Of a stretch of 33,644 nt of DNA, positions 25,942-33,644 are shown piece after piece. The notes beneath the pieces were generated by a model, which worked only from the letters and a program-made list of their open reading frames with translations, was not told the origin of the DNA and did no database searches. The stretch is from Candidatus Kuenenia stuttgartensis. Lineage in GTDB: Bacteria; Planctomycetota; Planctomycetia; Isosphaerales; Isosphaeraceae. Each line of letters starts with the position of its first letter. Position 1 is the first letter of the stretch. The translations under genes were made by a program, and so were the position numbers. The stretch covers positions 1-33,644 of the forward strand of contig CAMBZY010000002.1 of NCBI GenBank assembly GCA_945872325.1, read 5' to 3'.

Positions 25942-26487
25942 ATGATCAATCTCGATAACATTAAGCCTGAACCTATCGTCACTTCACCAGAATCAGCCCC
26001 GATTGAGACTGTAACAAATACAGTCTCAGCCGACCCTTTCATATCATCCACCGGCCGAAATCCCTTGGAACAGGAGTTACAGGAATGGAAAGATCGTTGC
26101 TTTGTGATGGCTGCGGAACGCGAACTGGCAATGGCCCTGAGCGGCGAATCCATCAGGCCAGGCGCAGCATCTCAACTGATGAAACTCTGGAGCGATCGGA
26201 TTATCTCCAAAATCGACGAGAAATCATCCATCAAAGTGCAATCCGCCGACGGCCGAAACCTTGCCGATGCTGTGAAAGACTGGCTTCAAAGCCCTGATTT
26301 TGCACACTTTCGAACCGCCAGCCATAAGGGCGGTACCGCCGCCCGTACGGAATCGGCTGTCACCGAACGAACTGTCCCTACAGTTCTGCAGGCCAAGAAT
26401 TTAAATGAATCTGTCATTCAACATTGGCGCCAACGCGCTTTGAAATCAGATCAATCCTTACAACGTGGCCTTTGGCCACGATATTGA
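25942..26487 (+). CDS. Cassette protein in the scaffold position, function unknown
   Basis: From the ATG at 25942 the protein has 181 residues; the frame is open to a TTG at 25885, but the ATG has a purine-rich site (caagagaag) upstream. The first 45 residues are polar and disordered, followed by a helical core (EQELQEWKDRCFVMAAERELAMAL...QLMKLWSDRIISKI) and a basic C-terminus. Charged, helical, small and lying between portal and capsid is what a scaffolding or head-assembly protein would look like, but no family motif is recognised. A hairpin overlaps its 3' end. Confidence 0.65.
   Translation: MINLDNIKPEPIVTSPESAPIETVTNTVSADPFISSTGRNPLEQELQEWKDRCFVMAAERELAMALSGESIRPGAASQLMKLWSDRIISKIDEKSSIKVQSADGRNLADAVKDWLQSPDFAHFRTASHKGGTAARTESAVTERTVPTVLQAKNLNESVIQHWRQRALKSDQSLQRGLWPRY
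26464..26480 (+). terminator. GC-rich hairpin at the end of the scaffold-position gene
   Basis: Arms cgtggcc (26464-26470) and ggccacg (26474-26480) pair perfectly around a ttt loop. They lie in the last codons of the upstream gene, and a short T-run (ccttttt) follows about 12 bases later. It may be a partial terminator or a processing site that sets message levels inside the cassette; it may also simply be coding sequence. Confidence 0.35.
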
Positions 26488-26535
26488 TGCACCTTTTTGC
26501 GGATGTTTTCCCTTTGTTTTAGAAAGACCTTTCCC

Positions 26536-26853
26536 ATGACAAGTTTTAAGAATCTCAAGGCTTACGTGAAATCCGTGATGCAAGCCGCTCCTGGCTCAAT
26601 TCGGGGCTATGTCAACACCAGTGAACTGACTCGCGTCCTGTTCTTTGCATTAGCCGCCGGTGGATCAACCAGCGTCATTCTCTCAGGCCTGAATGAATCA
26701 CTCCAAACGATTCTGGTTCAGCCTGCCGATTTTGCCGTTGGGTCAGCCATTTTGGTCACGATTATTGAAATTCTACGACGGATTCAACATGGCCGTGAAG
26801 TCCCACCAACGGTGAGTTCTCAGACTGTTGATGAAGTCAATAAAACCAATTGA
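26536..26853 (+). CDS. Small two-helix membrane protein, holin-like
   Basis: The ATG at 26536 gives 105 residues; an upstream TTG at 26497 is possible but less likely. Two hydrophobic segments are clear: LFFALAAGGSTSVILSGL (about 38-55) and AVGSAILVTIIEILRRI (about 72-88). They are separated by a short loop, with a basic N-terminus (SFKNLKAYVKSV) and a polar tail. This topology and size fit a class II-like holin or another small virion-membrane protein. No lysin gene is nearby, so the role is uncertain. Confidence 0.6.
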   Translation: MTSFKNLKAYVKSVMQAAPGSIRGYVNTSELTRVLFFALAAGGSTSVILSGLNESLQTILVQPADFAVGSAILVTIIEILRRIQHGREVPPTVSSQTVDEVNKTN

Positions 26854-26900
26854 TTTCTGATTTAAATTCTCGCTGTCAATTATGACTGCGACCATAAAAA

Positions 26901-26930
26901 TGGGCGAGGCAATTTCGTCTCGCCCAATTT
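26901..26930 (+). terminator. Hairpin before the capsid gene
   Basis: Arms tgggcgag (26901-26908) and ctcgccca (26919-26926) pair perfectly over 8 bp with a 10-base loop, followed by a moderately T-rich attt ctcc. It sits 70 bases before the major capsid ATG. It could end the transcript of the upstream genes, leaving the capsid gene to its own promoter and so allow higher capsid output. Confidence 0.45.
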
Positions 26931-26996
26931 CTCCTATATGTCATTCATTCAATTCCCTCTGATTCAAACCAAAATCCTGAAAGGTGAATTTTTCCC

Positions 26997-28136
26997 ATGC
27001 CATCGACCTTTTCTCAAGGCATTGAATTCGTCAACGATTTCAAAGACCAGATTCGTAACGAAATTCATGCCGTTTCCATGAACTGGTTTGTCAATCGCTG
27101 CCCACTTGTCACCCGTTTGCCACGTATTCCTGTGGCTTCCACAACCTTTACAGTCGTCAGTCGTGTAGCGCGTCCCCGAACATTAAAACTCGGCGCAGCT
27201 CTATCAGCCATCGACTCATCGGCTACTTTCAGCGACGCCAGTTATCTGATGGTTGGCGATGTTTTGGAACTGGTTTCAGGCGAGCGGATTGAAATCACTG
27301 GCGAAGTGAATGTTTCCACAAATGCTGTCACCATCCGCCGAGCCGCTGAAGGCACCACCGCAGCCACCGGAGCACTCAACGACACCGTCAGACTGGTCGG
27401 AAACAGCCGCACAGGTGGCGAAGTCAACCAACTGGCCGTGGCCATGAAACCTCTAGTCACCTCTCAGTTCTGTCAGACGTGGCAACACCCTGTTCAGATT
27501 TCCGGTTCTTTACAAGCCGCAACCGGTTTTAGCTCTGCTGCGAGTGGAGGAACTCCTCTCGATCAGGCCCGAATGGACGGACTTCAAAACCTGATGGACG
27601 ACATGGAATCCACAAGCTACTACGGACGTGGTGAAGATCCCGCTCTGGTTGCCAGACCCAAACAGAAAGGCTTGAAAACGCTCATCACTACCAATCTCGT
27701 AACAAGTCCCACGAGTGCATCTGCTTACAAAGCTACGGACCTGATCCGCGACACCCTCGAACGCTGCCGCACAAATGGTGGTAATCCTGATGTGATGCTT
27801 CTCTCGTCAAACTTCATGACTGGCCTGGCTGTCTGGGGCCATGCTGTTCAAAGGATCGACGCCGGAACAAGTGTCTTTGGCGTTCCTATCAATGTGTTTG
27901 AAGCGCCGTTTCTGGGCGGAATCACACTGATTGAAGCTCCTCTGCTGCGTCCATTCACGGCAGTTGCATTAACGAGCTCGGAAATTCGGATGCGTGTCAA
28001 GCGCAACGAATTCTGGAACTCTCGCGGTGTTCGTGGAGATGCTGTGGAAGGCGACTGGATCGCCGAAGGTGCCATCGAACTTCAAAACGAGTCGCATCAT
28101 GCCTGGCTTGAAGGTATCACAGCTTTCTCTGCATAA
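26997..28136 (+). CDS. Major capsid protein, SU10-like (DUF5309 type)
   Basis: This 379-residue protein starts at an ATG with AAGGTGA about 10 bases upstream. It resembles the SU10-type major capsid family found in podovirus-like phages and related prophages. Signs are an N-terminal arm with a LPRIPVASTTFTVVSR strand, a beta-rich insert (VGDVLELVSGERIEITGEV), a long helix with DGLQNLMDDMESTSYYGRG, and NPDVMLLSSNFMTG followed by the strand FGVPINVFEAPFLGG. These fit the HK97 fold with N-arm, E-loop-like insert, spine helix and A domain. Length and position (after portal and small head genes) agree. Many copies would form the shell. Confidence 0.82.
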   Translation: MPSTFSQGIEFVNDFKDQIRNEIHAVSMNWFVNRCPLVTRLPRIPVASTTFTVVSRVARPRTLKLGAALSAIDSSATFSDASYLMVGDVLELVSGERIEITGEVNVSTNAVTIRRAAEGTTAATGALNDTVRLVGNSRTGGEVNQLAVAMKPLVTSQFCQTWQHPVQISGSLQAATGFSSAASGGTPLDQARMDGLQNLMDDMESTSYYGRGEDPALVARPKQKGLKTLITTNLVTSPTSASAYKATDLIRDTLERCRTNGGNPDVMLLSSNFMTGLAVWGHAVQRIDAGTSVFGVPINVFEAPFLGGITLIEAPLLRPFTAVALTSSEIRMRVKRNEFWNSRGVRGDAVEGDWIAEGAIELQNESHHAWLEGITAFSA

Positions 28137-28143
28137 TTTTTTC

Positions 28144-28851
28144 ATGTCACATTTTCCCCGCAAATGGGATATCACCAATCTTGTTTGCGGGATTCCGTTT
28201 GGAAATCAGAAAAAAAGGCGGGAAGTGATGGTCACCAATGAAGATATTGTGATGAGTTATCCGGATCAATTGATTCAGGTGTCTGAATCTTCGTGTCGAA
28301 TCGACTCGTTTTCAGCCGTGTTTGATAGTCTTGATGCGTGGTTGCTGAAATCACCATTTAATCCATTGATTTCGAACATGGCGATTGGAATGATCGTCCA
28401 GCTTGTGGAATTAAATGCGGTGAATCCCAGAAACGGCCTCTATCTGGTCAAGTCGCTTCAAGCCGACGGTTTTCAATTGCGATTGGCTGGTTATGATGTT
28501 CCAGTGGGTCGTGGGCCAGGCGTTTCGTTCGGATCGGCCACGGTGCAGGCCACTGTCCTTGATTTTTCGAGCTTCATTCATTCGGCTCAGGCAACTGTAG
28601 ACGCTCATTTAAAGAATTCTGTTTCCATCATGGATGATATTTTGACCAACAGGGCGAACGACGTGGTGAAACTACTCTCGCTGATGCGAATGGGATCCAG
28701 TTCTGCTTTTCTCAAAGATTCTCTAGGTTTGACCGATGGCTCTCTACTGGATCTTGAGCAGCGATTGCTCACAGATTTAAAAGCCCAGATCCTGATGGCC
28801 ATAACACGTCAATCCATCAATTCAGGCCGTTGGACACGTCTGATCCGCTGA
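28144..28851 (+). CDS. Cassette protein of unknown function after the capsid
   Basis: The ATG at 28144 lies 7 bases after the capsid stop and gives 235 residues. The frame is open farther back inside the capsid gene, but those starts would overlap coding sequence. The N-terminal half is mainly beta (MVTNEDIVMSYPDQLIQVS, NGLYLVKSLQADGFQLRLAG, SATVQATVLDFSSF). The C-terminal half is helical (KNSVSIMDDILTNRANDVVKLLSL). By position it could be a head-completion or neck protein joining the head to the tailspike, but I recognise no family. Confidence 0.7.
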   Translation: MSHFPRKWDITNLVCGIPFGNQKKRREVMVTNEDIVMSYPDQLIQVSESSCRIDSFSAVFDSLDAWLLKSPFNPLISNMAIGMIVQLVELNAVNPRNGLYLVKSLQADGFQLRLAGYDVPVGRGPGVSFGSATVQATVLDFSSFIHSAQATVDAHLKNSVSIMDDILTNRANDVVKLLSLMRMGSSSAFLKDSLGLTDGSLLDLEQRLLTDLKAQILMAITRQSINSGRWTRLIR

Positions 28852-28925
28852 TCAGAAAAGTTGTATTTCAAGAGTAACAATCAACTCCCATTTTTCGTTC
28901 CATAACACCAGAAAGCAATAAAACC

Positions 28926-31900
28926 ATGTCAGCAGCTATTGGAGGGTCCGTGAACCCGAATGATTCCAACGGACTTTTTGTCGATGTACGCGACTTCGGA
29001 GCCCGGGCCGTACACAATTTCAATAACACTCCAGCCTTTCAGGCTGCTGTGGATTATGTCGCATCCAAAGGCGGCGGGACCGTTTTTATTCCTGCTTGTA
29101 CAGAGTTTCCGAACTTCTATTTTCTTGAGAAACCGGTGCATGTCACTGGTGACCGAATTGCAATTGTAGGTGAAGGCAAAAATGCCACCACATTATGGAC
29201 ATGGGGACCAGCCTTTATTTATGGAAATCATCCAAAGACCTGGCAAAGCGGCACGTCCTATACCGACACGGAAACGGGCGCTGTGGTGCCTTTGCGTGAC
29301 GCTAAAAACAACTTCATTTTTGATGAGCGATATCGGTCCGATATCTTCCGGTTCAGGCCTCAAGGCGACTTGAAGGCCGGTGCCTCAGGCGTGCCTCCTC
29401 TGGAGTATAACATCAACACAACAGGACATACTTATGGGATACGTCCCCGGGGTGTGGTGAAAGGGATCTTTTTCGGTAACCCACTGGCGAACGGTAATTT
29501 GGTGGGGTGGGAATCGCAAACGCAAACGACATTTGATTTCATCTATTTTGCCCACGACAAGCCTGTTGAAGGTGGTATTGCAGGCATGGGTGAATTCAAT
29601 ATGCCTGACCCCTGGCTGTTCTCGGGCAGCACCAGTCGGCTCGAATTTGCATTGGCTGTGACAGACGATTCGCTGATCAATAAAGGTGTGATTCGACTTC
29701 TGATCCCTCAGCCTCAGAAAACCGGATTGCACCGGGTGAGCGTTCAGGTGGATTGGGTTTTGAAGCGTTTCTCGGTCTTTGTGGACCGTGTTCAGGTCAA
29801 TTTTACGATTGATTATCCAAATGGAATTCAACCATCGGAATTATTCACCAAGTTCACCAGTTTTGCACGCTGGGAATACTCCGATTTCTCGATCGGTTCG
29901 CGATGCCGAAATGGTCGAGTCAATGATATTGCAAATTACACGAAGACCGATTACACGATTATCGCCACGAAAGTCTGGACAAGTATCCTCTATGTCCATT
30001 CCACAGCAGGCTCGGCGCAAACCCGGATTGATGGAAAGGTTTTGACAGATGAAGACACCTTCATGAAAGCGGCAGCGGGTTCTTTGGCTGGTCTGAATAT
30101 ACGCGAAGGGACGGGAATTGATTTACAGGTTTTAAATCACAATTTTGACAAATGCTATGGAATGCTTGTTCCAATAGGAGATGGGCCAAGGGCGATCTCA
30201 AATTGCCGTCTGGCGGATCTCACAATCCTTGGCTTCGGCTTCGCTCATAATTGCGATGGAATTACTCTGGGATGCTATTTGCACTTAACGATTGATAACA
30301 TCTCAATTCGGGACGGTTTTTTTAATAGTATTGGGGCCCTGAATATTTATGTGAGTTATCCATTGGAGATGAATTCCTGTGAGTTGGGTGCGAGAGGAAA
30401 TTCGTTTTTTGCCGCGAACAGCAGCATGGTTCATGCGAAAAACACCACGTTTGGCTATGTGGGCCGGTCGGCGATCCGGATGGTTGGGAGCGGCAGTATT
30501 TGGGACGGTGGGATCACCAACGATTTCAGCACCCAGGCGGAAGCCTTTTTTATTGGATATGACGGCGACAGTATTGGAGCAGGGCACAGATTCGAAAATA
30601 TCATGATTGATACAGAGGGATATCGCACGAATCCACGAGTTGCGATGTTCTACCTCCAAAAGTCGTGGTATCACATGGGTAATAAATTCGTTCTGAAGAA
30701 TGTTGGATACGGCACAAATTCGAACTGTCCCGTGATTTATCTTGATGATAAGACGATTCGCGACTGGACGAATTTTCCAGGCGTGGTTGAGGTGGAAAAT
30801 TGTGATTTTAATGGAGACGGACCGATCTTACGAGTTCGTGGTAAAGATTGGCGAGGAACTGTAAAAGTGAGACGCTATTGGTGTACTGAAAACGTCATGG
30901 AGATCATGCCATCCATATATGATTATTCCAACATAAAAACGGTGCACGACGACTTTTATTCCCCCCCTAATACGGGAGGATGGTTACCTAACGCCCATCG
31001 TATTGAGATTGGTCTCCCGCCTGAGGGAGGCGTTTCGACATGGGGATGCAGTCAGGCAGGTTTGGAAGGTTCGGCGGTTCCGCCTGTTTGGACGCCTCTT
31101 CAATTTCGGCCTTCTCGCAAAAAGAATGTCCTCAGTGGCAACGTTTTCGCCAGTTTTTATATGGATGCAAACCTCACGCACCCGTCGATCTCTGCACCAG
31201 TCAAGCTCAAGTCAGGCATTTTTCACGACCGTGTATCTGGCCAGATCCTTGAATATATTCTCAATCGTACGGGGGTATTCTATAAAGATATGGTTAGGTT
31301 TGGGCTTGATCCAGCCTTGCTTCACAGGTCGATTGATTTGAATAATGCAATGAAACTGTCGGTGATCATGGATAATTCGACGACTTGGAATCCAGCCAGT
31401 GGGGGCGTGAAAACGAATAAAACGGCCATTTCGATTGCAGGCACTGCTTGGTCAGGCGATCCGGTGATCCGTCAGAGGCAATTTGGAATGGCGGTCTGGC
31501 TTGGGGACCCGAAATGGGAAGGCATGAAAGCGTATGCAATGATTTATGGCAGAACTTTGCCACAAAAACCGGGGTTTTTTGATGGACAAACGGTGACCAT
31601 TCCCGTGGGTGGACTTTCTTTGAATCATTCCGTGCGTGATGGTTCATGGTCCAAGATCGCTCAGAATCAGATTCTTGACTGGGTATTTGGGAACGCAACG
31701 ACCGCTTTTCCGACCACGTTTTATCTGGGGCTCTCCAAATCGCCAATCACGGCGGATGGAACCGGGATTACGGAAGTGACTGGTGGTGGATACACCCGGG
31801 TAGCGGTGCCACTTTCAGGGTCGAATTTCAAGGCCCATGACGAGTATAAATCCACATGGTCGAACGCCCGGTCGATCAGTTTTGGGGTTCCAACGGCCGA

Positions 31901-32048
31901 CTGGGGCGACTGCGACTGGTTCTTCCTGAGCGATGCCCCAACAGGCGGTAATGTCTGGGCCTCAGGGCCTTTGCATCGTCCATTGACTGTTCGGTCAGGT
32001 GAATCGGCTCCGGTATTCCTGCCAGGATGCCTCCAGATTCAGGTTTGA
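28926..32048 (+). CDS. Phage tailspike: parallel beta-helix with lectin-like insert and fibre-type C-terminus
   Basis: This 1040-residue protein starts with the pectate-lyase-3-type beginning of a right-handed beta-helix (VDVRDFGARAVHNFNNTPAFQAAV, shown here only as VRDFGAR...TPAFQAAV; about residues 18-42, then GGGTVFIPA). Residues about 155-350 interrupt it with a beta-rich region resembling a LamG/concanavalin-like fold. The helix resumes at about 380-690 with short Asn/Gly-rich turns. Residues about 700-900 are a second beta domain. About 910-1040 matches a fibre end domain common in phage tail proteins (QNQILDWVFGNAT, YLGLSKSPITADG, TGGGYTRVAVP). It is probably a homotrimeric host-surface binding protein that may cleave polysaccharide. 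No catalytic residues can be assigned with confidence. Confidence 0.82.
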   Translation: MSAAIGGSVNPNDSNGLFVDVRDFGARAVHNFNNTPAFQAAVDYVASKGGGTVFIPACTEFPNFYFLEKPVHVTGDRIAIVGEGKNATTLWTWGPAFIYGNHPKTWQSGTSYTDTETGAVVPLRDAKNNFIFDERYRSDIFRFRPQGDLKAGASGVPPLEYNINTTGHTYGIRPRGVVKGIFFGNPLANGNLVGWESQTQTTFDFIYFAHDKPVEGGIAGMGEFNMPDPWLFSGSTSRLEFALAVTDDSLINKGVIRLLIPQPQKTGLHRVSVQVDWVLKRFSVFVDRVQVNFTIDYPNGIQPSELFTKFTSFARWEYSDFSIGSRCRNGRVNDIANYTKTDYTIIATKVWTSILYVHSTAGSAQTRIDGKVLTDEDTFMKAAAGSLAGLNIREGTGIDLQVLNHNFDKCYGMLVPIGDGPRAISNCRLADLTILGFGFAHNCDGITLGCYLHLTIDNISIRDGFFNSIGALNIYVSYPLEMNSCELGARGNSFFAANSSMVHAKNTTFGYVGRSAIRMVGSGSIWDGGITNDFSTQAEAFFIGYDGDSIGAGHRFENIMIDTEGYRTNPRVAMFYLQKSWYHMGNKFVLKNVGYGTNSNCPVIYLDDKTIRDWTNFPGVVEVENCDFNGDGPILRVRGKDWRGTVKVRRYWCTENVMEIMPSIYDYSNIKTVHDDFYSPPNTGGWLPNAHRIEIGLPPEGGVSTWGCSQAGLEGSAVPPVWTPLQFRPSRKKNVLSGNVFASFYMDANLTHPSISAPVKLKSGIFHDRVSGQILEYILNRTGVFYKDMVRFGLDPALLHRSIDLNNAMKLSVIMDNSTTWNPASGGVKTNKTAISIAGTAWSGDPVIRQRQFGMAVWLGDPKWEGMKAYAMIYGRTLPQKPGFFDGQTVTIPVGGLSLNHSVRDGSWSKIAQNQILDWVFGNATTAFPTTFYLGLSKSPITADGTGITEVTGGGYTRVAVPLSGSNFKAHDEYKSTWSNARSISFGVPTADWGDCDWFFLSDAPTGGNVWASGPLHRPLTVRSGESAPVFLPGCLQIQV

Positions 32049-32071
32049 TTGGTGGACGTGTTTTTGTTCCA

Positions 32072-32116
32072 GCCGAGTGTTTTTTGAATTTCAAAAAGAG
32101 CCTGAAAACACTCGGC
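32072..32116 (+). terminator. Stem-loop after the tailspike gene
   Basis: Arms gccgagtgttttt (32072-32084) and gaaaacactcggc (32104-32116) pair at 12 of 13 positions around a 19-base loop. The element begins 24 bases after the tailspike stop. No T-run follows, though a T-run is in the left arm. It is likely a terminator or a 3'-end stabiliser of the capsid-tailspike message. Confidence 0.6.
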
Positions 32117-32176
32117 AACCATGACCATATTTGTTGAAAAATGATCGCATCACCATAAAAAGAAGGGTTAGAGAAA

Positions 32177-33120
32177 ATGGCACTTCGTATTCGATTTCAG
32201 TATGTGACCGGCACGAAACTTGGATATAGCGTGGAGAGGCTGGCCGATGGCCTGTTTCTGGACATGATGGACACAACCTTTAAGTCGTCCCCCAGTCAGG
32301 TGATTGGTATCCTGGCTGAATCGGCCACCCCTTATCTGGGATTATTTCGGGCCACCATGATCGCCACACCTCCGCTTCAATTCAGCAACGGGAATTATGC
32401 GATTTCGATCCATAATATAGGAGCTGGAAATCAGGTGGTGGCTGTCCTGTCGGCTCAAATGATTTCAGGAGATGACAACAATGTTGCTGCAAATGGAGTG
32501 GACCTCGCCGCCATGACAAAGTCGATTTGGGATTATTCCACCACTAGTGTCACTCTGGCCGGAAGTGTCGGACAGTTGTTCAAAGACAACCTCGACGCAA
32601 AGATCAGCACAAGATCGGTTTACGCTGGTGGGCCCGTGCTTTCTGTCACTCAGCCGGTTACGGTTGGGACGAATCAGGATAAATCCGAATATAGCTTTAT
32701 GCCAATGCGATGGACCTTATCGTCATAACAAAGTCGATTTGGGATGTTTCCACCAATAGTGTCATTCTGGCTGGAAGTGTTGGCCGGTTGATGAAAGACA
32801 ATCTCAACGCAACGGCAATCACAAGAATAGTTTACGATGGTAGGTCCGTGCTTGCCGTGACTCAGCCGGTCACGGTTGGTACGAATCACGATAAATCGGG
32901 ATATAGCCTGAATGCCAATGGATTGGATCTGGTCATGGTGGAAACGGGAGTGAATTTAGGCAAGCGGTTTCGCCAATCCTGGCGGCGACGGCGGAAGTGA
33001 TTTCAAGGCCATCCACTGGCCAGATTACGATTAAGGCTGGGAATAATTCCTCGAGGGATTGTGGCGACCAGGGATAAAATTGGGAATAGAACGACTGTCG
33101 TTTTGACTCTGCCCGTGTGA
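32177..33120 (+). pseudogene. Frameshifted phage structural gene with an internal 213-bp tandem duplication
   Basis: The frame from the ATG at 32177 runs 183 residues (MALRIRFQYVTGTKLGYSVERL...) and stops at 32728. A frame from 32710 continues the homology, stops at 33000, and a third frame completes it. Read together they form one protein: an N-terminal beta domain, two copies of a 71-residue unit (TKSIWDYSTTSVTLAGSVGQ... and TKSIWDVSTNSVILAGSVGR...), then an end domain (RQAVSPILAATAEVIS, QITIKAGNNSS, GNRTTVVLTLPV) with a stop at 33118-33120. Lesions: one base missing near 32697, one missing near 32957, one extra (or two missing) near 33051. The same ending occurs in intact phage proteins as I know them. 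No slippery heptamer is present at the first break, so decay or sequence error is more likely than programmed shifting. The first 183 residues could still be made. Confidence 0.75.
32492..32915 (+). repeat. Tandem duplication of a 71-residue coding unit
   Basis: Two adjacent units begin at about 32492 and 32704, each starting aatgnnntggac. The second unit is 213 bases long; the first is 212, one base short, which is the first frameshift. They share runs such as ctcagccggt and cggttgg and encode closely similar segments (LSVTQPVTVGTNQDKS and LAVTQPVTVGTNHDKS). The start of a third unit (aatgccaatggattggatct) is at 32911. Confidence 0.8.
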
Positions 33121-33161
33121 TCAACAAGTTACGGCGGAAGTGGCTTGGATTTTCGGTTCGG

Positions 33162-33190
33162 CCCGCTGACTTTCAGCGGGTCAAATTTTT
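33162..33190 (+). terminator. Intrinsic terminator after the frameshifted gene
   Basis: Perfect 8-bp GC-rich arms cccgctga (33162-33169) and tcagcggg (33173-33180) surround a ctt loop and are followed by tcaaattttt. This is the most typical rho-independent terminator in the window. It closes the transcription unit of the frameshifted gene 42 bases after its ancestral stop. Confidence 0.75.
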
Positions 33191-33393
33191 GTAATGGTTA
33201 TACTTTGAGCGGCCAGCCATGAGATTTGTAGGGTGCCGATGTATCGCACCAGCACGACCAACAAAACCTTGAATGTCGATAACTTGAATCAACATCAGTT
33301 CATGAAAGAAAAAAGACTCCACGCGAATCTGTCATGCGGGTGGGATACATTCACACCCTACAAGACCGGGGCATTGTTATTCAGTAAAGCGAA

Positions 33394-33413
33394 CCTTGCT
33401 CGCGCTGCGAGTT
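33394..33413 (+). repeat. 20-bp repeat, right copy (partner at 22383-22402)
   Basis: ccttgctcgcgctgcgagtt matches 19 of 20 bases of the copy upstream of the terminase, in the same orientation. It is followed by tgttttcggga, whereas the left copy is followed by agtttggccag, so identity stops at the core. Confidence 0.6.
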
Positions 33414-33501
33414 TGTTTTCGGGATGCAAGATAGACAGTTCGTGGGTCGTATTGGCCTTTCTCCGTCTTTTTAGAAATCTTCAGAAACGGTGGTGATCAG
33501 G

Positions 33502-33644
33502 ATGTCAGCGACATTTTTTCCGGTCGATTATTTCAATTATGTCGTGAATGGGTTGGGGACTGGAGGTTCATCTGGTTCAGGATCCTCTGGTGATCAGATT
33601 ATGAATATCCTCCAGAATATGGCGATTGGACTTGGCGATGCGGT
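33502..33644 (+). CDS. Start of a gene cut by the window end, probably part of the cassette
   Basis: An ATG at 33502 opens a frame that runs to the window end (47 codons seen). The N-terminus begins MSATFFPVDYFNYVVNGLG, continues with a Gly/Ser-rich linker (GTGGSSGSGSSG), and then a helical segment DQIMNILQNMAIGLGD. A flexible Gly/Ser linker after a short N-terminal segment suits a virion structural protein, but the family cannot be told from this fragment. The Gly/Ser linker and clean frame make it more likely real than chance. Confidence 0.6.
   Translation, partial: MSATFFPVDYFNYVVNGLGTGGSSGSGSSGDQIMNILQNMAIGLGDA

Larger units (their letters stand above)
33121..33501. other. Intergenic stretch after the frameshifted gene
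   Basis: Apart from a strong terminator (33162-33190) and the right copy of the 20-bp repeat (33394-33413), nothing is recognised. A frame of 87 codons from a GTG at 33233 spans the repeat copy and has no ribosome site or motif, so it is not called as a gene. Confidence 0.5.

Noticed and set aside
27994..28143. Upstream extension of the post-capsid gene into the capsid coding region
   Set aside because: It would overlap about 140 bases of capsid coding sequence; the ATG at 28144 follows the capsid stop by 7 bases.
32690..32730. Programmed -1 frameshift joining the first two frames of the duplicated gene
   Set aside because: The overlap (32695-32728) has no X XXY YYZ slippery heptamer, and further lesions downstream need separate shifts, so decay or error is simpler.
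33233..33496. An 87-codon frame after the terminator
   Set aside because: It spans the repeat copy, begins at a GTG without a ribosome site and shows no motif.

Overview
This window looks like chromosomal DNA of a planctomycete (phylum Planctomycetota; genus not resolved). The best evidence is a long secreted beta-propeller/HEAT/cytochrome c protein of the PVC-type heme-binding (CxxCH) family. It sits in a run with Tat-exported enzymes, next to the order dnaN - dciA (DUF721) - gyrB, with many genes lacking a clear Shine-Dalgarno site. No rRNA, tRNA or CRISPR array was seen.

Layout. (1) 1-2.8 kb: the tail of an upstream gene, a winged-helix regulator with a repetitive basic C-terminal tail, a near-perfect 60-bp palindrome, and a Ycf46-type AAA+ ATPase. 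(2) 2.9-10.0 kb, plus strand: a tightly packed probable operon of four genes: the exported cytochrome/propeller protein, a Tat-exported isochorismatase-like hydrolase, a Tat-exported NodB-type polysaccharide deacetylase, and a GT-C-like multi-pass membrane protein. ATGA start/stop overlaps occur at two of the three junctions if the upstream start of the hydrolase is used. The theme is envelope or extracellular chemistry. (3) 10.4-12.9 kb: a small DUF3303-like protein and an MFS transporter preceded by operator-like dyads. (4) 13.1-22.0 kb, minus strand: a 1389-residue SWIM/SNF2 helicase with a long proline-rich linker, then the replication operon, transcribed dnaN -> dciA -> gyrB and closed by a nested stem-loop.

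(5) 22.6 kb to the window end, plus strand, divergent from dnaN: a compact tailed-virus virion cassette. It holds the large terminase, portal, a 39-residue membrane microprotein, a small protein in the scaffold position, a holin-like two-helix protein, an SU10-type major capsid protein, an unknown head/neck-position protein, a 1040-residue beta-helix tailspike with a lectin-like insert, a frameshifted gene with an internal duplication, a terminator, and the start of another gene cut by the window end. No integrase, replication or tail-tube gene is visible. The order suggests a short-tailed (podovirus-like) module, either a prophage continuing beyond the window or a decaying or domesticated remnant. 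A 20-bp repeat (19/20 identical) occurs on both sides of the cassette (22383 and 33394).

All functions are inferred from sequence reading alone. Family names for enzymes with visible motifs are fairly secure; substrates and biological roles are not.
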